This document shows, in pieces, positions 24,806-33,150 of a stretch of DNA of 64,000 bases. The stretch covers positions 109,987-173,986 of the forward strand of contig NZ_FQUS01000011.1 of NCBI RefSeq assembly GCF_900129315.1. The letters are read 5' to 3'. Position 1 is the stretch's first letter. Each line of letters begins with the position of its first letter. Position numbers and translations under genes: made by a program. The notes below the pieces were generated by a model. It had not been told where the DNA came from, ran no database searches, and saw only the letters and a program-made list of their open reading frames with translations. The stretch comes from Fodinibius roseus. Lineage in GTDB: Bacteria; Bacteroidota; Rhodothermia; Balneolales; Balneolaceae.

Positions 24806-25807
24806 TTGAGGAGAAATTGGCCTGATATCATATTTTCGGATGAGCTCTCGTTTGAAGAGAAAGCGAGAGGAGTCTTTGAGTACCAGGTTGAGCAAAACCC
24901 GGTCTATCGGCGATACTGCGGGGCGCTGAATCCCGAAATCCCTGAACATGCGGAAGAATACGTTGACACGCCCCCCCTGCTTCCCATCAAAGCCTTTAAG
25001 GATGCCGGGGTCACAACCCGTTCTCCTGCAGAAGCTGACCTCGTATTTAAAAGCAGCGGCACTTCCGGCATGAAGCGAAGCGTGCATTATGTGGCGGATT
25101 CCGGGATCTATGAGCAGTCGCTCTTAAAGGGATTCCGCCGGTTTTATCAGTTGGATCGTTCGGTCATTTGGGGCTATACCCCCGGTTATGCCGAAAACCC
25201 CCATTCGTCACTGATCTATATGATTCGCACGCTCATCAATCGGGACTCCAGCGGGTTAAGCCGGTTTCTGCCGCTGGAGGAGCCCCTGGAGGAGGACGCC
25301 ATCCGGGAGGTCGTGGAAAGGGGAAAACAGCTCATTCTCTTTGGAGCGGCATTTGGCCTCCTGGATCTGCTTGAGCTGGAAGAGACGTCCTTGCCTTCGA
25401 ACAGTATAGTCATCGAAACAGGTGGCATGAAAACGCACCGTCGCGAGATCTCCCGGGATCGGCTGCACCGGAGGTTAGCAAATGGCTTTGGGCTGGATGC
25501 CAGCCGCGTTCACTCGGAATACGGGATGGCGGAGCTGCTGAGTCAGGCATACGCTACCGGGGGCAAGTGGTTTAAAACGGTTCCCTGGCTGAGGGTCACT
25601 GTCCGGAATCCGGATAACCCGGCTGAAGTGTTGCCTCCCTATAAAGAGGGACGGATAGGCCTCATCGACCTGGCCAATGTGTACAGCTGCTCGTTTCTGC
25701 TTACCGGCGACAGAGGGGTAATGGACCGTAAGGGCCGGTTCCGGGTAGGGGGACGCTGGGACCCGAAAGACCTGCGGGGCTGTAACTTCTTAATTGATGA
25801 GGATTAA
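24806..25807 (+). CDS. LuxE-like acyl-protein synthetase / acyl-activating enzyme
   Basis: 333 residues. Adenylate-forming core: FKSSGTSGMKRSVHY (P-loop-like, residues about 85-100), then HSEYGMAELLSQAYATGG near 235, and a GDRG-type motif (LLTGDRGVMDRKGRFRVGGR) near the end. This is the LuxE/acyl-protein synthetase family, which activates a fatty acid as acyl-AMP and passes it to a reductase. The only usable in-frame start is TTG at 24806; a stop lies at 24773. It is followed after 13 bases by a LuxC-like reductase, the usual partner. No luxA/B is present, so bioluminescence is not implied. Aldehyde or modified-lipid production is more likely. Confidence 0.8.
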   Translation: MRRNWPDIIFSDELSFEEKARGVFEYQVEQNPVYRRYCGALNPEIPEHAEEYVDTPPLLPIKAFKDAGVTTRSPAEADLVFKSSGTSGMKRSVHYVADSGIYEQSLLKGFRRFYQLDRSVIWGYTPGYAENPHSSLIYMIRTLINRDSSGLSRFLPLEEPLEEDAIREVVERGKQLILFGAAFGLLDLLELEETSLPSNSIVIETGGMKTHRREISRDRLHRRLANGFGLDASRVHSEYGMAELLSQAYATGGKWFKTVPWLRVTVRNPDNPAEVLPPYKEGRIGLIDLANVYSCSFLLTGDRGVMDRKGRFRVGGRWDPKDLRGCNFLIDED

Positions 25808-25820
25808 TTTTTTTTAATCT

Positions 25821-26912
25821 ATGGCAGATATGGAAAAACGCATTGAGGTCCTGCTTGAAGCCACGCAGAGCTGGCTTCACCCGGATAACCACTACCTGAT
25901 GGATGCCGTCGACCGGACCATTCAGGAAGGCTATTTTAGTTTTGAGGATGTGCAGTTTGCCATCGATGCCATTCAAAAAAGCATTGACAGGGAAGCGGTA
26001 CAGGCGTGGGCCGGGGAGACGGGGGTAGACGGGGAGAATAGTCATAATGCACGAAAGACACAGAATCAGAATGTGCTATGCCTGCACGCCGGTAATTTGC
26101 CGCTGGTGGGGTTCCAGGATGCATTCAGCACGCTGCTGAGTGGCTCCCGCTATACGGGTAAGATTTCACGCAAGGACCCGTACCTGTTGCCTACTTTTTT
26201 GAACGAGGTGAAGAAGACGGCTTTATGGACCGGCGTCAATGTGCAGTGGGCGCACAGGCTGGATGATTTTGAGGGTATGCAAAATGATGCCGTTATCTTT
26301 GCGGGATCCGAATCGTCGGTGCCGTGCGTCAAGCAGGCGATCCGAAAATGGAATCTTGCCGGGGATGACTGCCGTTACCTCATCCGGACGGCCCACTTCT
26401 CGATCGCCTTCCTGGATCGAAAAGAAGAGCGTGTGATCGATGAGCTGGTGGAAGGGATCTTCCGCTACGGGGGCAAGGGCTGCCGGTCGGTAGCCCTGGT
26501 GGTATCGACCTATTCGCTGGATGAGATCAAAAGTGAGCTCCGGGAAGCGGTGTATTCCTTCTGGCTGGAAAATCCCCAGCATTGCTGTCCCCCGCCCGGA
26601 CTTAAACAGCAGTACGCCTATAATGAAGCTGTAGAACGTCCCCAGCTGTGGCTGGAGCATTTTTTGGTGCAGGAAGGGGGACTTGAGTTCGACCGGAACT
26701 TTGTCTGCTACTGGGTGCAGGGTAATGAGGAGACGGTCACGGAGATAGCGGAACAGTATGAGCGGGAATTACAGAGTGTTTACATCTCCCATCCCGGTGT
26801 GGATATACAGGGCCTTGAAAATCAAACGGAATCTCTTGCCGAGGCCCAGCAACCAGCGATTTCATGGAAGCCGGATGGGGTGGATACGCTGGCCTGGCTG
26901 GTGAATTTATAG
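25821..26912 (+). CDS. LuxC-like acyl-CoA/acyl-protein reductase
   Basis: 363 residues, aldehyde dehydrogenase fold: VLCLHAGNLPLVGFQDAFSTLLSG, DAVIFAGSESSVPCVKQAI (nucleotide-binding part), and FRYGGKGCRSVALVVSTY. In the last segment Cys220-ish in GKGCRS lies where acyl-CoA reductases keep their catalytic Cys. Family LuxC (Pfam Lux C). It would reduce the acyl group supplied by the LuxE-like enzyme to an aldehyde using NADPH. Start ATG 25821 follows the LuxE-like stop at once, and the pair is closed by a terminator. The product role in this organism is unknown. Confidence 0.82.
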   Translation: MADMEKRIEVLLEATQSWLHPDNHYLMDAVDRTIQEGYFSFEDVQFAIDAIQKSIDREAVQAWAGETGVDGENSHNARKTQNQNVLCLHAGNLPLVGFQDAFSTLLSGSRYTGKISRKDPYLLPTFLNEVKKTALWTGVNVQWAHRLDDFEGMQNDAVIFAGSESSVPCVKQAIRKWNLAGDDCRYLIRTAHFSIAFLDRKEERVIDELVEGIFRYGGKGCRSVALVVSTYSLDEIKSELREAVYSFWLENPQHCCPPPGLKQQYAYNEAVERPQLWLEHFLVQEGGLEFDRNFVCYWVQGNEETVTEIAEQYERELQSVYISHPGVDIQGLENQTESLAEAQQPAISWKPDGVDTLAWLVNL

Positions 26913-26982
26913 CGTCCCGTCACCAGCGGTCCCTTGGACTGTTAATGAGCGTTTGCAGCAGCAAGGTTACCAACCTTCATTC

Positions 26983-27050
26983 GGTCTCCTTGTGTTAGGT
27001 TTGGGGTTGTGTGATGACTTGCCGAATCTACGCAAGGAGACCTTTATTTT
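26983..27050 (+). terminator. Terminator between LuxC-like gene and DUF457 gene
   Basis: GGTCTCCTTG (26983-26992) pairs with CAAGGAGACC (27033-27042), a perfect 10-bp stem over a 40-base loop, followed by TTTATTTT. It may serve the convergent genes on both sides. Confidence 0.7.
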
Positions 27051-27109
27051 CTAATTGGTACACAGTCGATGGGTAAGTACCTACCATAGCGGTGGACGAG
27101 GTCGGCTGT

Positions 27110-28114
27110 TCACTTCGCCGGCCGTCCCAAAAGCATCTCCATAAAGGCCTCGCGCACCTCCGTGCCCGCATCCCGGTAGGTTTTGAAATCCACATGCTGG
27201 TCCGCCTTTGCCGTGTCAACTTCAATGCCCCACAGAGGCTTCACGGAGGTGGGAAGCATGGAATAGCGTCCGTCGCCGATCACGTTGTCATGATTTGGAT
27301 GGGTTGTGAGAATCCCGTCGGAAAGAGCAGAAAAGCGTTCGATATCCCGGAATAAGGTAGTGCTTTTTATATGCCCGAATTGCTGCTGCCAGGGGAGGAG
27401 CGCTGCCGCTTCGCCTTCATATACAACCGGTTCGGCAAAGGGCAGGAGCCGCGCACCGTAGGCGTACAGGCTGTCGCCGCTCACATAGCGAATGCTCCAT
27501 AGCAGCTCATTGGCAATGGTCGGTTTGGCAATGAGCTGTTGAACAGGATGATGGCGCTGCTCTGCCAGGGTACACGCCAGGTCCTCGGCTCTCTCGCGCT
27601 GTATCAGTCCGAAGAGCAGGTACAGGGAAATCCAGCCGAAGGCGATCCCAATAAAACGTTTTTTCCTGTGATAGAATGCCAATGCTACGGCCAGCACGAG
27701 ACCCAGGGAGAAAAGAGGATCAAAAACGGAGATGATATTCCAGGCGAAACGCTCACCGGTAAAGGGCCACAGCAGCTGCACTCCATAACTGGTAAAAGTG
27801 TCTGCAAGTCCCGCTGTAGCATAGCCGAGCAGGCAGAAAAGGTATGTTTCCTTAAAGCTCAGCTTATTTCTGACGAACCACCAGAGCAAGCCGGAGGCCA
27901 TAAGCGCCCCCGGGGGAATAAACACCAGCGCATGCGTGAACTGCCGGTGATACTCGAGATTCAGCAGTGGATCAGCGGAATGGCCGATCAGGACATCCAG
28001 GTCGGGCAGCATCGCGCTGACAAACCCGAGGAAAGCCGCCGGACGCGTTTTTTCCCTGTCTGTGAGAGGGGATGAAGCCGCGGCTCCGATAAGGCCGTGA
28101 GTAATGGGATCCAT
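27110..28114 (-). CDS. DUF457-family membrane metal-dependent hydrolase
   Basis: 334 residues. The N-terminus MDPITHGLIGAAASS carries the His of the family; FLGFVSAMLPDLDVLIG, EYHRQFTHALVF supply the PDxD and RxxTH metal ligands. Four to five membrane helices follow (ALMASGLLWWFV, LFCLLGYATAGLADTF, FSLGLVLAVALAFY). The family (YdjM/LexA-regulated-like, DUF457) is predicted to hydrolyse a lipid or phosphate ester at the inner membrane; the substrate is unknown. The C-terminal ~150 residues are soluble. It reads opposite to the LuxE/LuxC-like pair. Confidence 0.82.
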   Translation of the reverse strand: MDPITHGLIGAAASSPLTDREKTRPAAFLGFVSAMLPDLDVLIGHSADPLLNLEYHRQFTHALVFIPPGALMASGLLWWFVRNKLSFKETYLFCLLGYATAGLADTFTSYGVQLLWPFTGERFAWNIISVFDPLFSLGLVLAVALAFYHRKKRFIGIAFGWISLYLLFGLIQRERAEDLACTLAEQRHHPVQQLIAKPTIANELLWSIRYVSGDSLYAYGARLLPFAEPVVYEGEAAALLPWQQQFGHIKSTTLFRDIERFSALSDGILTTHPNHDNVIGDGRYSMLPTSVKPLWGIEVDTAKADQHVDFKTYRDAGTEVREAFMEMLLGRPAK

Positions 28115-28177
28115 ACGATAAGATTATTGAAGTTAGCCTGGAAAAATAGGGAAACAGTATCACCTCCTGAAAAATTA

Positions 28178-28213
28178 TTTTAATAAATATTCGTAGGAAA
28201 TAATTTATTAAAA
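28178..28213 (-). promoter_or_regulatory. Inverted repeat upstream of DUF457 gene
   Basis: TTTTAATAAAT (28178-28188) and ATTTATTAAAA (28203-28213) are 11-bp perfect inverted repeats, 64-99 bases before the start of the minus-strand DUF457 gene. An operator or a promoter-region palindrome; no regulator can be named. Confidence 0.4.
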
Positions 28214-28227
28214 CGGGGAGGATAATG

Positions 28228-28274
28228 AAGTCCTCATCAGGTTAAGCAACGTATAACCCGGTGAGGACTTTTAT
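28228..28274 (-). terminator. Hairpin terminator after LVIVD-type gene
   Basis: AAGTCCTCATC (28228-28238) pairs with GGTGAGGACTT (28260-28270) over a 21-base loop. The minus strand ends the LVIVD gene here; the T run is better on the plus strand (ACTTTTATA). Confidence 0.55.
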
Positions 28275-28326
28275 AATCGAACGAAGGGGTATGACCGGCC
28301 GTGTGGCCTACCGATACCGATCCATG

Positions 28327-30369
28327 CTACCGCGAAGCCAACTCTCGCATGGTCGAGATCAGCTTTTGAACTTTTTCCTGCCGGGCAGAGTTTCCGGCAT
28401 TATTAGCCACTTCGTCAGCCAGGTCGGCAAGGATTTCCTGTCGCTCGTCTCCGGAGGCGGATTCTGCTTCGGATAGTCCCCGCCTGGCAGCCGTGATTCT
28501 ATCCATGGACAAGCCCTCTCCCCGTTCGAGCTGATCGAGGTACGCTTTGGCAAGGGCAAAAGTCGCCGGCCAGTCGTATTTGGGCTGTCCCTGGGGATTA
28601 AGCTGCTCAAACCTCACGGTGTTGGCCGCGGCAATTTCATTTTCGGTGAGATACGGACTCGGTTTTAGCTCAAAGATATCGAGTCCCCGCGCAATCTCCG
28701 AGTTAACAATGGCGCCATTGTACCAGTACACCGACCAGCTTCCTCCCATCTGCATGCGGGTAGAGTCCACGGGCCCCCGATCGTGGTAGGCAATTTCAAC
28801 CGGATTTTCGGGATCGGTCCAGTCAAAAACAGAAATTCCGCCCTGGTACCAAGACTGCACCATGATGTCGCGATCCGGCACCGGAATCAGAGACCCGTTG
28901 TGTGCCACACAATTTTCCTGTTCTGTTTGCGGAGCAGGCATCTTAAAGTAGCTCTTGAACTCCATTTCATTGTTCTCATCGATCGTGAAAATAGCGTTGG
29001 CTCCCCATTCCTTCGGATCGTTTTCCCGGCATTTGGGCTGTGCGCCGCCCCCCCATTCATCCGTAAAAAGAACTTTGTCCCCTTCATTATTAAATGTGGC
29101 GGAGTGCCAGTAGGCAAAATTGGAGTCGGCTACCGCGTCGACACGCATCGGATTTGCAGGATCTTCAATATCCAGCAGGAGCCCGTATCCCTCACAGGCC
29201 CCGCCCGCCAGTCCGATTTCCGGGTACAACGTTATATCATGACACTGGTTGGGACCCCGTTCCTCCGGTTCATCCTCATTCCGGATGCCAAATCGTTCTT
29301 CCATTATTTCGGGAAGTTTTTCGCGCAGTGCCGCACTGTCGGACGCTGTCGGTTCACCGCTGCCTCCCCGTGCACTTACGATTTCATTGAGCATGGCCCG
29401 TACCATGCCGGGGGGGAGAATACGCGGCTGACCGGCGAACTCAGCAACAAAGGCGCCCTCTTCTTCGGCCTGTTTAATTTCGGCGAGATCTTCGGGAGAC
29501 ATCCCGTGAGTGGGGGGCGCATCCAGCTCGTCAAAAATGCGGGGGGAGTTTACGATTGCGGCCTGTTCGGGATGGTCGAGCGGGACCTTTATCACCTCGA
29601 TGCGAAAAAGGGCCGTATTGGGATCCTCTTCCGGCATAGCGCTGGTGCAGCCGGGCAACTCTTCTTCCGGGCGTACCGGGGCGGATCCGGAAACATAGAC
29701 ATATACATTTTCCTCGTCTTTGGGATCATCCAGTACGGAGTGGGTATGAGAGCCGCGGCAGGTCTGGACGTTCGATACATATTCCGGATTTTTAATATCG
29801 GAGATGTCGAAAATACGGATGCCGCGAAGGCGTTCCTCACTCACGGTTTTGTCAACTCCTTCTGTCCCGCAGTCAAGGCGTCCCCCGAATCCCTCACCGG
29901 AGACAAACAGCAGGTCTCCGTATACGGAGACATCACTTTGGGAAGCGGGACAGACAAAATCAACCACGAGTTCCGGTGAAGACGGGTCGGATATATCCCA
30001 AACCATAAAGCCGTTATAGTTCCCCTGGATGGCGTAATTGTCTTTAAAGGCAAGATCGGAATTTGTAACCCCTATAAAATCCTCCGGGGGTGGTGTCTGG
30101 GATAGCATTTCCAGGTTCCAAATAGCTTCCCCGGCATCAAATAAACCCGCTTCCAATCCCACGCGGGGGTCGGGGGTGGGGGGGGCGGCTTCCGAGAGGG
30201 GTTTGATATCAGTAGAACTATAGTCTCCCGAAGGCGGGGACTCCATTTGCGAAGTAGGGGCACAGGAATAGGTGCCGAATGCTGCTACCAGCAATAATAA
30301 CCAGAGGTAGTGTAAGCTGGCTCCGGCAGTACCGGCCGTTGAAAACGTGCGTTGGTAATCGTAATTCAT
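28327..30369 (-). CDS. LVIVD-repeat-like secreted lipoprotein
   Basis: 680 residues. Signal with lipobox (LLLLVAAFGTYSC). The body has repeats typical of LVIVD/beta-propeller proteins: VWDISDPSSPELVVDF, DVSVYGDLLFVSGEG, IRIFDISDIKNPEYVSNVQ, LLLDIEDPANPMRV, SVFDWTDPENPVEIAYHD. This is consistent with a surface-exposed propeller. Conserved His/Cys segments (RGSHTHSVL, HDITLYPE, CVAHNGSLIP) could bind metal. The C-terminus is helical. A DUF305 lipoprotein gene lies immediately upstream (113 bases) in the same orientation. The molecular function is unknown. A long antisense frame (28783-29979) is a shadow. Confidence 0.72.
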   Translation of the reverse strand: MNYDYQRTFSTAGTAGASLHYLWLLLLVAAFGTYSCAPTSQMESPPSGDYSSTDIKPLSEAAPPTPDPRVGLEAGLFDAGEAIWNLEMLSQTPPPEDFIGVTNSDLAFKDNYAIQGNYNGFMVWDISDPSSPELVVDFVCPASQSDVSVYGDLLFVSGEGFGGRLDCGTEGVDKTVSEERLRGIRIFDISDIKNPEYVSNVQTCRGSHTHSVLDDPKDEENVYVYVSGSAPVRPEEELPGCTSAMPEEDPNTALFRIEVIKVPLDHPEQAAIVNSPRIFDELDAPPTHGMSPEDLAEIKQAEEEGAFVAEFAGQPRILPPGMVRAMLNEIVSARGGSGEPTASDSAALREKLPEIMEERFGIRNEDEPEERGPNQCHDITLYPEIGLAGGACEGYGLLLDIEDPANPMRVDAVADSNFAYWHSATFNNEGDKVLFTDEWGGGAQPKCRENDPKEWGANAIFTIDENNEMEFKSYFKMPAPQTEQENCVAHNGSLIPVPDRDIMVQSWYQGGISVFDWTDPENPVEIAYHDRGPVDSTRMQMGGSWSVYWYNGAIVNSEIARGLDIFELKPSPYLTENEIAAANTVRFEQLNPQGQPKYDWPATFALAKAYLDQLERGEGLSMDRITAARRGLSEAESASGDERQEILADLADEVANNAGNSARQEKVQKLISTMRELASR

Positions 30370-30482
30370 CGTTATCTCTGTCTCTGTTAATGTTTGATAT
30401 GCAATTGATTTTAAAACGGTAATAGAATACCGGTGACTGCTAACCGAATTTCATCACCATAAATCTTTGTGAGGAATACGGG

Positions 30483-31214
30483 CTAACCCGACCCGGCTAA
30501 CTGTTCCAGCATCAGGTTCATACGGTCGATTTCGGTTCTCTGATCTACCTGAATATCGGAGGCAAGCCGGAAGGCCTCTTCATCCTGTGCCGCTCCATCG
30601 GTGGCAAAAAGATGTTCAACCATGTGGACGGCTCCCGAGTGATGTTCAATCATGTATTCCAGGAAAAGCCGGTTAAACTCAGGACCCCGGGCATTGGCAA
30701 GCTCTTCTATCTGTTCCTGAGAAAGCACCCCATGCATTTTTTTATAGCTGGTATAGGGTTCTCCCTCAATCTCAATCATAAGATTTAGTCCCTCTATCTC
30801 TATCTCGGGCACCGGCTGATCGCGGTCACGGAGCCACCGCTGCATGGAAGAAATTTCATCTTTTTGAGCATTGATGATACGGGCAGCCAACCGCTGGATT
30901 TCCGCACTCGCATTATTTTCGGGGGCAAGGCGCGACATAACGAGGGCCTGGGCATGATGGGCTATCATGCCGGTCATAAACGATACATCGGCCTCGGTGA
31001 AGTTCATCCGCGAACTGTCTACCCGGGCCCAATACAGGGCTTCCAGCTCAGGCCGGCCATTGTCTGGGTCACTCGTCGAAGGGCTGGTTGCGGTGTTTTC
31101 CGTGCTCTTGCACGCCGCGGTCCCGATCAACATGAGACATACCGCAATGATTCCGGGTGTGAATGTTCTTTTAAAATTTCTTCGTATCACGTGTAACGGT
31201 ATAATATTTTTCAA
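30483..31214 (-). CDS. DUF305 lipoprotein
   Basis: 243 residues. Lipobox LIGTAAC is followed by a Ser/Thr-rich spacer and two DUF305 halves. The first has VSFMTGMIAHHAQALVMSRLA with later QKDEISSMQRWLRD; the second has EYMIEHHSGAVHMVEHLF with DQRTEIDRMNLML. The paired HH motifs (MIAHHAQ and MIEHHSG) and following E/D residues are typical of this four-helix, metal-binding, envelope-located family, in some bacteria linked to copper. It is upstream of and codirectional with the LVIVD-type gene; both are probably envelope proteins expressed together. Confidence 0.85.
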   Translation of the reverse strand: MKNIIPLHVIRRNFKRTFTPGIIAVCLMLIGTAACKSTENTATSPSTSDPDNGRPELEALYWARVDSSRMNFTEADVSFMTGMIAHHAQALVMSRLAPENNASAEIQRLAARIINAQKDEISSMQRWLRDRDQPVPEIEIEGLNLMIEIEGEPYTSYKKMHGVLSQEQIEELANARGPEFNRLFLEYMIEHHSGAVHMVEHLFATDGAAQDEEAFRLASDIQVDQRTEIDRMNLMLEQLAGSG

Positions 31215-31401
31215 AGGATGATGGTATCCCTTGGTTCCTGTCGTTATAAGTTATTATAATATAAGGGAAAAACCAGAACCGAAATGGTTGGCATGTATAA
31301 TAAACTTCCTCTTTCTGAATTAGTTATCATGACAGGCAATGATAACTATTTTTTATCGGTTTTCCGTTCCCGATTTTCATAACATTTCCGGAATTATAGA
31401 A

Positions 31402-31540
31402 CTCTTCGAAAAACCGGGAATTTTGTTCAGGGTCAGAGCCTCAGGGAAGTTGCACCCGCAGCATATCGCCCGTATGTGAACATTTCAACCGGCCGGTAAC
31501 GCCGACATCGGCCAAAAGAACGGTTTTGCAAAAGGCTTCT
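31402..31540 (+). repeat. Dispersed repeat family A, copy 3
   Basis: Within the 483-bp gap 31215-31697. Reads CTCTTCGAAAAACCGGGAAT, ... ACCCGCAGCATATCGCCC ..., GCCAAAAGAACGGTTTTGCA AAAGGC. Ends are inverted; length about 139 bp. The rest of the gap is AT-rich, with the kinase promoter probably near 31610-31690. Confidence 0.75.
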
Positions 31541-31697
31541 TATAATTAACAGCGGGGAGTACTGGATTTGTGCTTGTATTTATAGGTATAATTCTGCATT
31601 GTGTGCTCAGAAAGACACGTACATTTTTTTAAAGTTTCTGGTCGGAACGCGAATATCTTCTGTTATACAGTTGTAGAAAAAAAATGATCCGCTAGAT

Positions 31698-33146
31698 ATG
31701 GCATTACATCCTGATGGAACACAATTAGGCACAGCACACCGCCTGACCCGTGCGAATTACCTGCCCCGGGTGGTGGGTTATGGGGGGGGATTCCTGGTCA
31801 TCTCCCTGTTGATTATAGAACGGGGATGGTCCTACTGGAACTTACCGCTGGTAGCGATTTTTTTCCTGGGTTTTCCCCAGCTTGTGTACCTTGCGGCAAA
31901 AGCTATGCCGGGCGAAAAAAGGGTGGAGATAACGGCCATGATGATTGAATCCCTGGTATTGGGCATCTGGATTGTTTTTATGGAATTTTTTCTATGGGAA
32001 TCATTTGCCTTATTTTCCGGCGCCCTGGTGGTAAATACCATGAATGGCGGATTTAAGCAGATGGCTAAGGCATTGTTACTCTTTATCCTCGGCCTGCTGC
32101 TCGGCGGCGCTGTGATGGGATTTGAGGTGCAGCTGGAGGGACCATTATATATAGAAATAATGGCGATGATCGTCCTTGTTTTTTTTATCGCCAATGCCGC
32201 CACCTCATTTTTCACTCAATCCCGGAAATTGACAGACATACGCAGCAAGTTGGAACATAGAAATAATGCGTTGAACGAGACGATAGCGGAGCTGAAATCG
32301 GCGAGGGAAGAGCTGGTGGAGAAGGCCCACAAGGCGGGGATGGCGGACCTGGCGACGGGGGTTCTGCACAATATCGGCAATATATTGAACAGCGTGAACA
32401 TCTCCGCCACCCAGATCAAAGAGACCCTGTCCCGCTCCAAATTCCCGCAGTTCAGGCAGGCCAACGAGCTGCTGGCTGAGCACAGGGACGACCTGGAAGC
32501 CTTTCTGCTGGAGGACCCGCGGGGCCTGCAGCTGCTGAACTACTACCTGAAGCTGGAAGATCCCCTGGGAGAGGAGCGCGAGCAGCTGAAAGCTCACAGC
32601 GAGCGGCTGACTGAGAAGGTGCAGCTGATGACCGAGGTGATCGATGCCCAGCAGGATGTGGCGCGGGTGGTCCGCATCAAAGAGGAGTTTCAGCTGGAGG
32701 AGGTGGTCGAAGATACGCTGATGCTGCAGTCGGGCACGATCGAGCGCGACAGCCTGGAGATCGTCAAAGACTTCGCCGATACCGCGAAGGTGGTGGCCCA
32801 GAAGAGCAAGCTGGTTCATATCCTGATCAACCTGCTGCAGAACGCAAAGGATGCGATGTCGGGGATGGATGCCGGGCAGAAGCGGATCCGGATACGCACC
32901 TACGAGGAGGGGGAGGAGGTGTGCCTGTCGGTTTCCGACAACGGGGAGGGGATCAGGGAGGAACACCTGAAGAAGATCTTTGCCCACGGGTTTACGACCA
33001 GGGAAAAGGGGCATGGGTACGGGCTGCACACCTGTGCCAACTATATGTCGGAAATGGAGGGCGGCATCCGGGCGGAAAGCGAGGGTAAAGGCAAGGGGGC
33101 GACTTTTATCCTGACGTTTTCACCAGCGGGTCAAAAAAGGGAGTAG
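31698..33146 (+). CDS. MASE2-type sensor histidine kinase
   Basis: 482 residues. Residues about 20-175 form a MASE2-like membrane sensor (six helices; NYLPRVVGYGGGFLVISLLIIERGW, FFLGFPQLVYLA, EKRVEITAMMIESLVLGIWI). A coiled coil (about 180-215) follows, then the kinase core: DHp helix with H-box GMADLATGVLHNIGNILNS (phospho-acceptor His in VLHNIG), HATPase N-box HILINLLQNAKDAMSG and G-boxes VSDNGEGI, GYGLHTC. ATG at 31698. From base 32262 its sequence is nearly identical to the next gene. Ends 4 bases before that gene, so the two are co-transcribed. The signal is unknown. Confidence 0.88.
   Translation: MALHPDGTQLGTAHRLTRANYLPRVVGYGGGFLVISLLIIERGWSYWNLPLVAIFFLGFPQLVYLAAKAMPGEKRVEITAMMIESLVLGIWIVFMEFFLWESFALFSGALVVNTMNGGFKQMAKALLLFILGLLLGGAVMGFEVQLEGPLYIEIMAMIVLVFFIANAATSFFTQSRKLTDIRSKLEHRNNALNETIAELKSAREELVEKAHKAGMADLATGVLHNIGNILNSVNISATQIKETLSRSKFPQFRQANELLAEHRDDLEAFLLEDPRGLQLLNYYLKLEDPLGEEREQLKAHSERLTEKVQLMTEVIDAQQDVARVVRIKEEFQLEEVVEDTLMLQSGTIERDSLEIVKDFADTAKVVAQKSKLVHILINLLQNAKDAMSGMDAGQKRIRIRTYEEGEEVCLSVSDNGEGIREEHLKKIFAHGFTTREKGHGYGLHTCANYMSEMEGGIRAESEGKGKGATFILTFSPAGQKRE
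32262..33134 (+). repeat. Near-identical kinase module, copy 1
   Basis: 873 bp matching 33739-34611 with about eight single-base differences by my count. It begins just before the coiled coil and runs almost to the stop codon. Confidence 0.9.
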
Positions 33147-33150
33147 CACC

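Noticed and set aside
24806..26912. Bioluminescence operon
   Set aside because: LuxE/LuxC-like genes alone; no luxA or luxB in the window, and the pair is known outside luminous bacteria.
28783..29979. 398-codon plus-strand frame opposite the LVIVD-type gene
   Set aside because: Antisense to a well-supported lipoprotein gene with signal peptide and repeats; no family resemblance.
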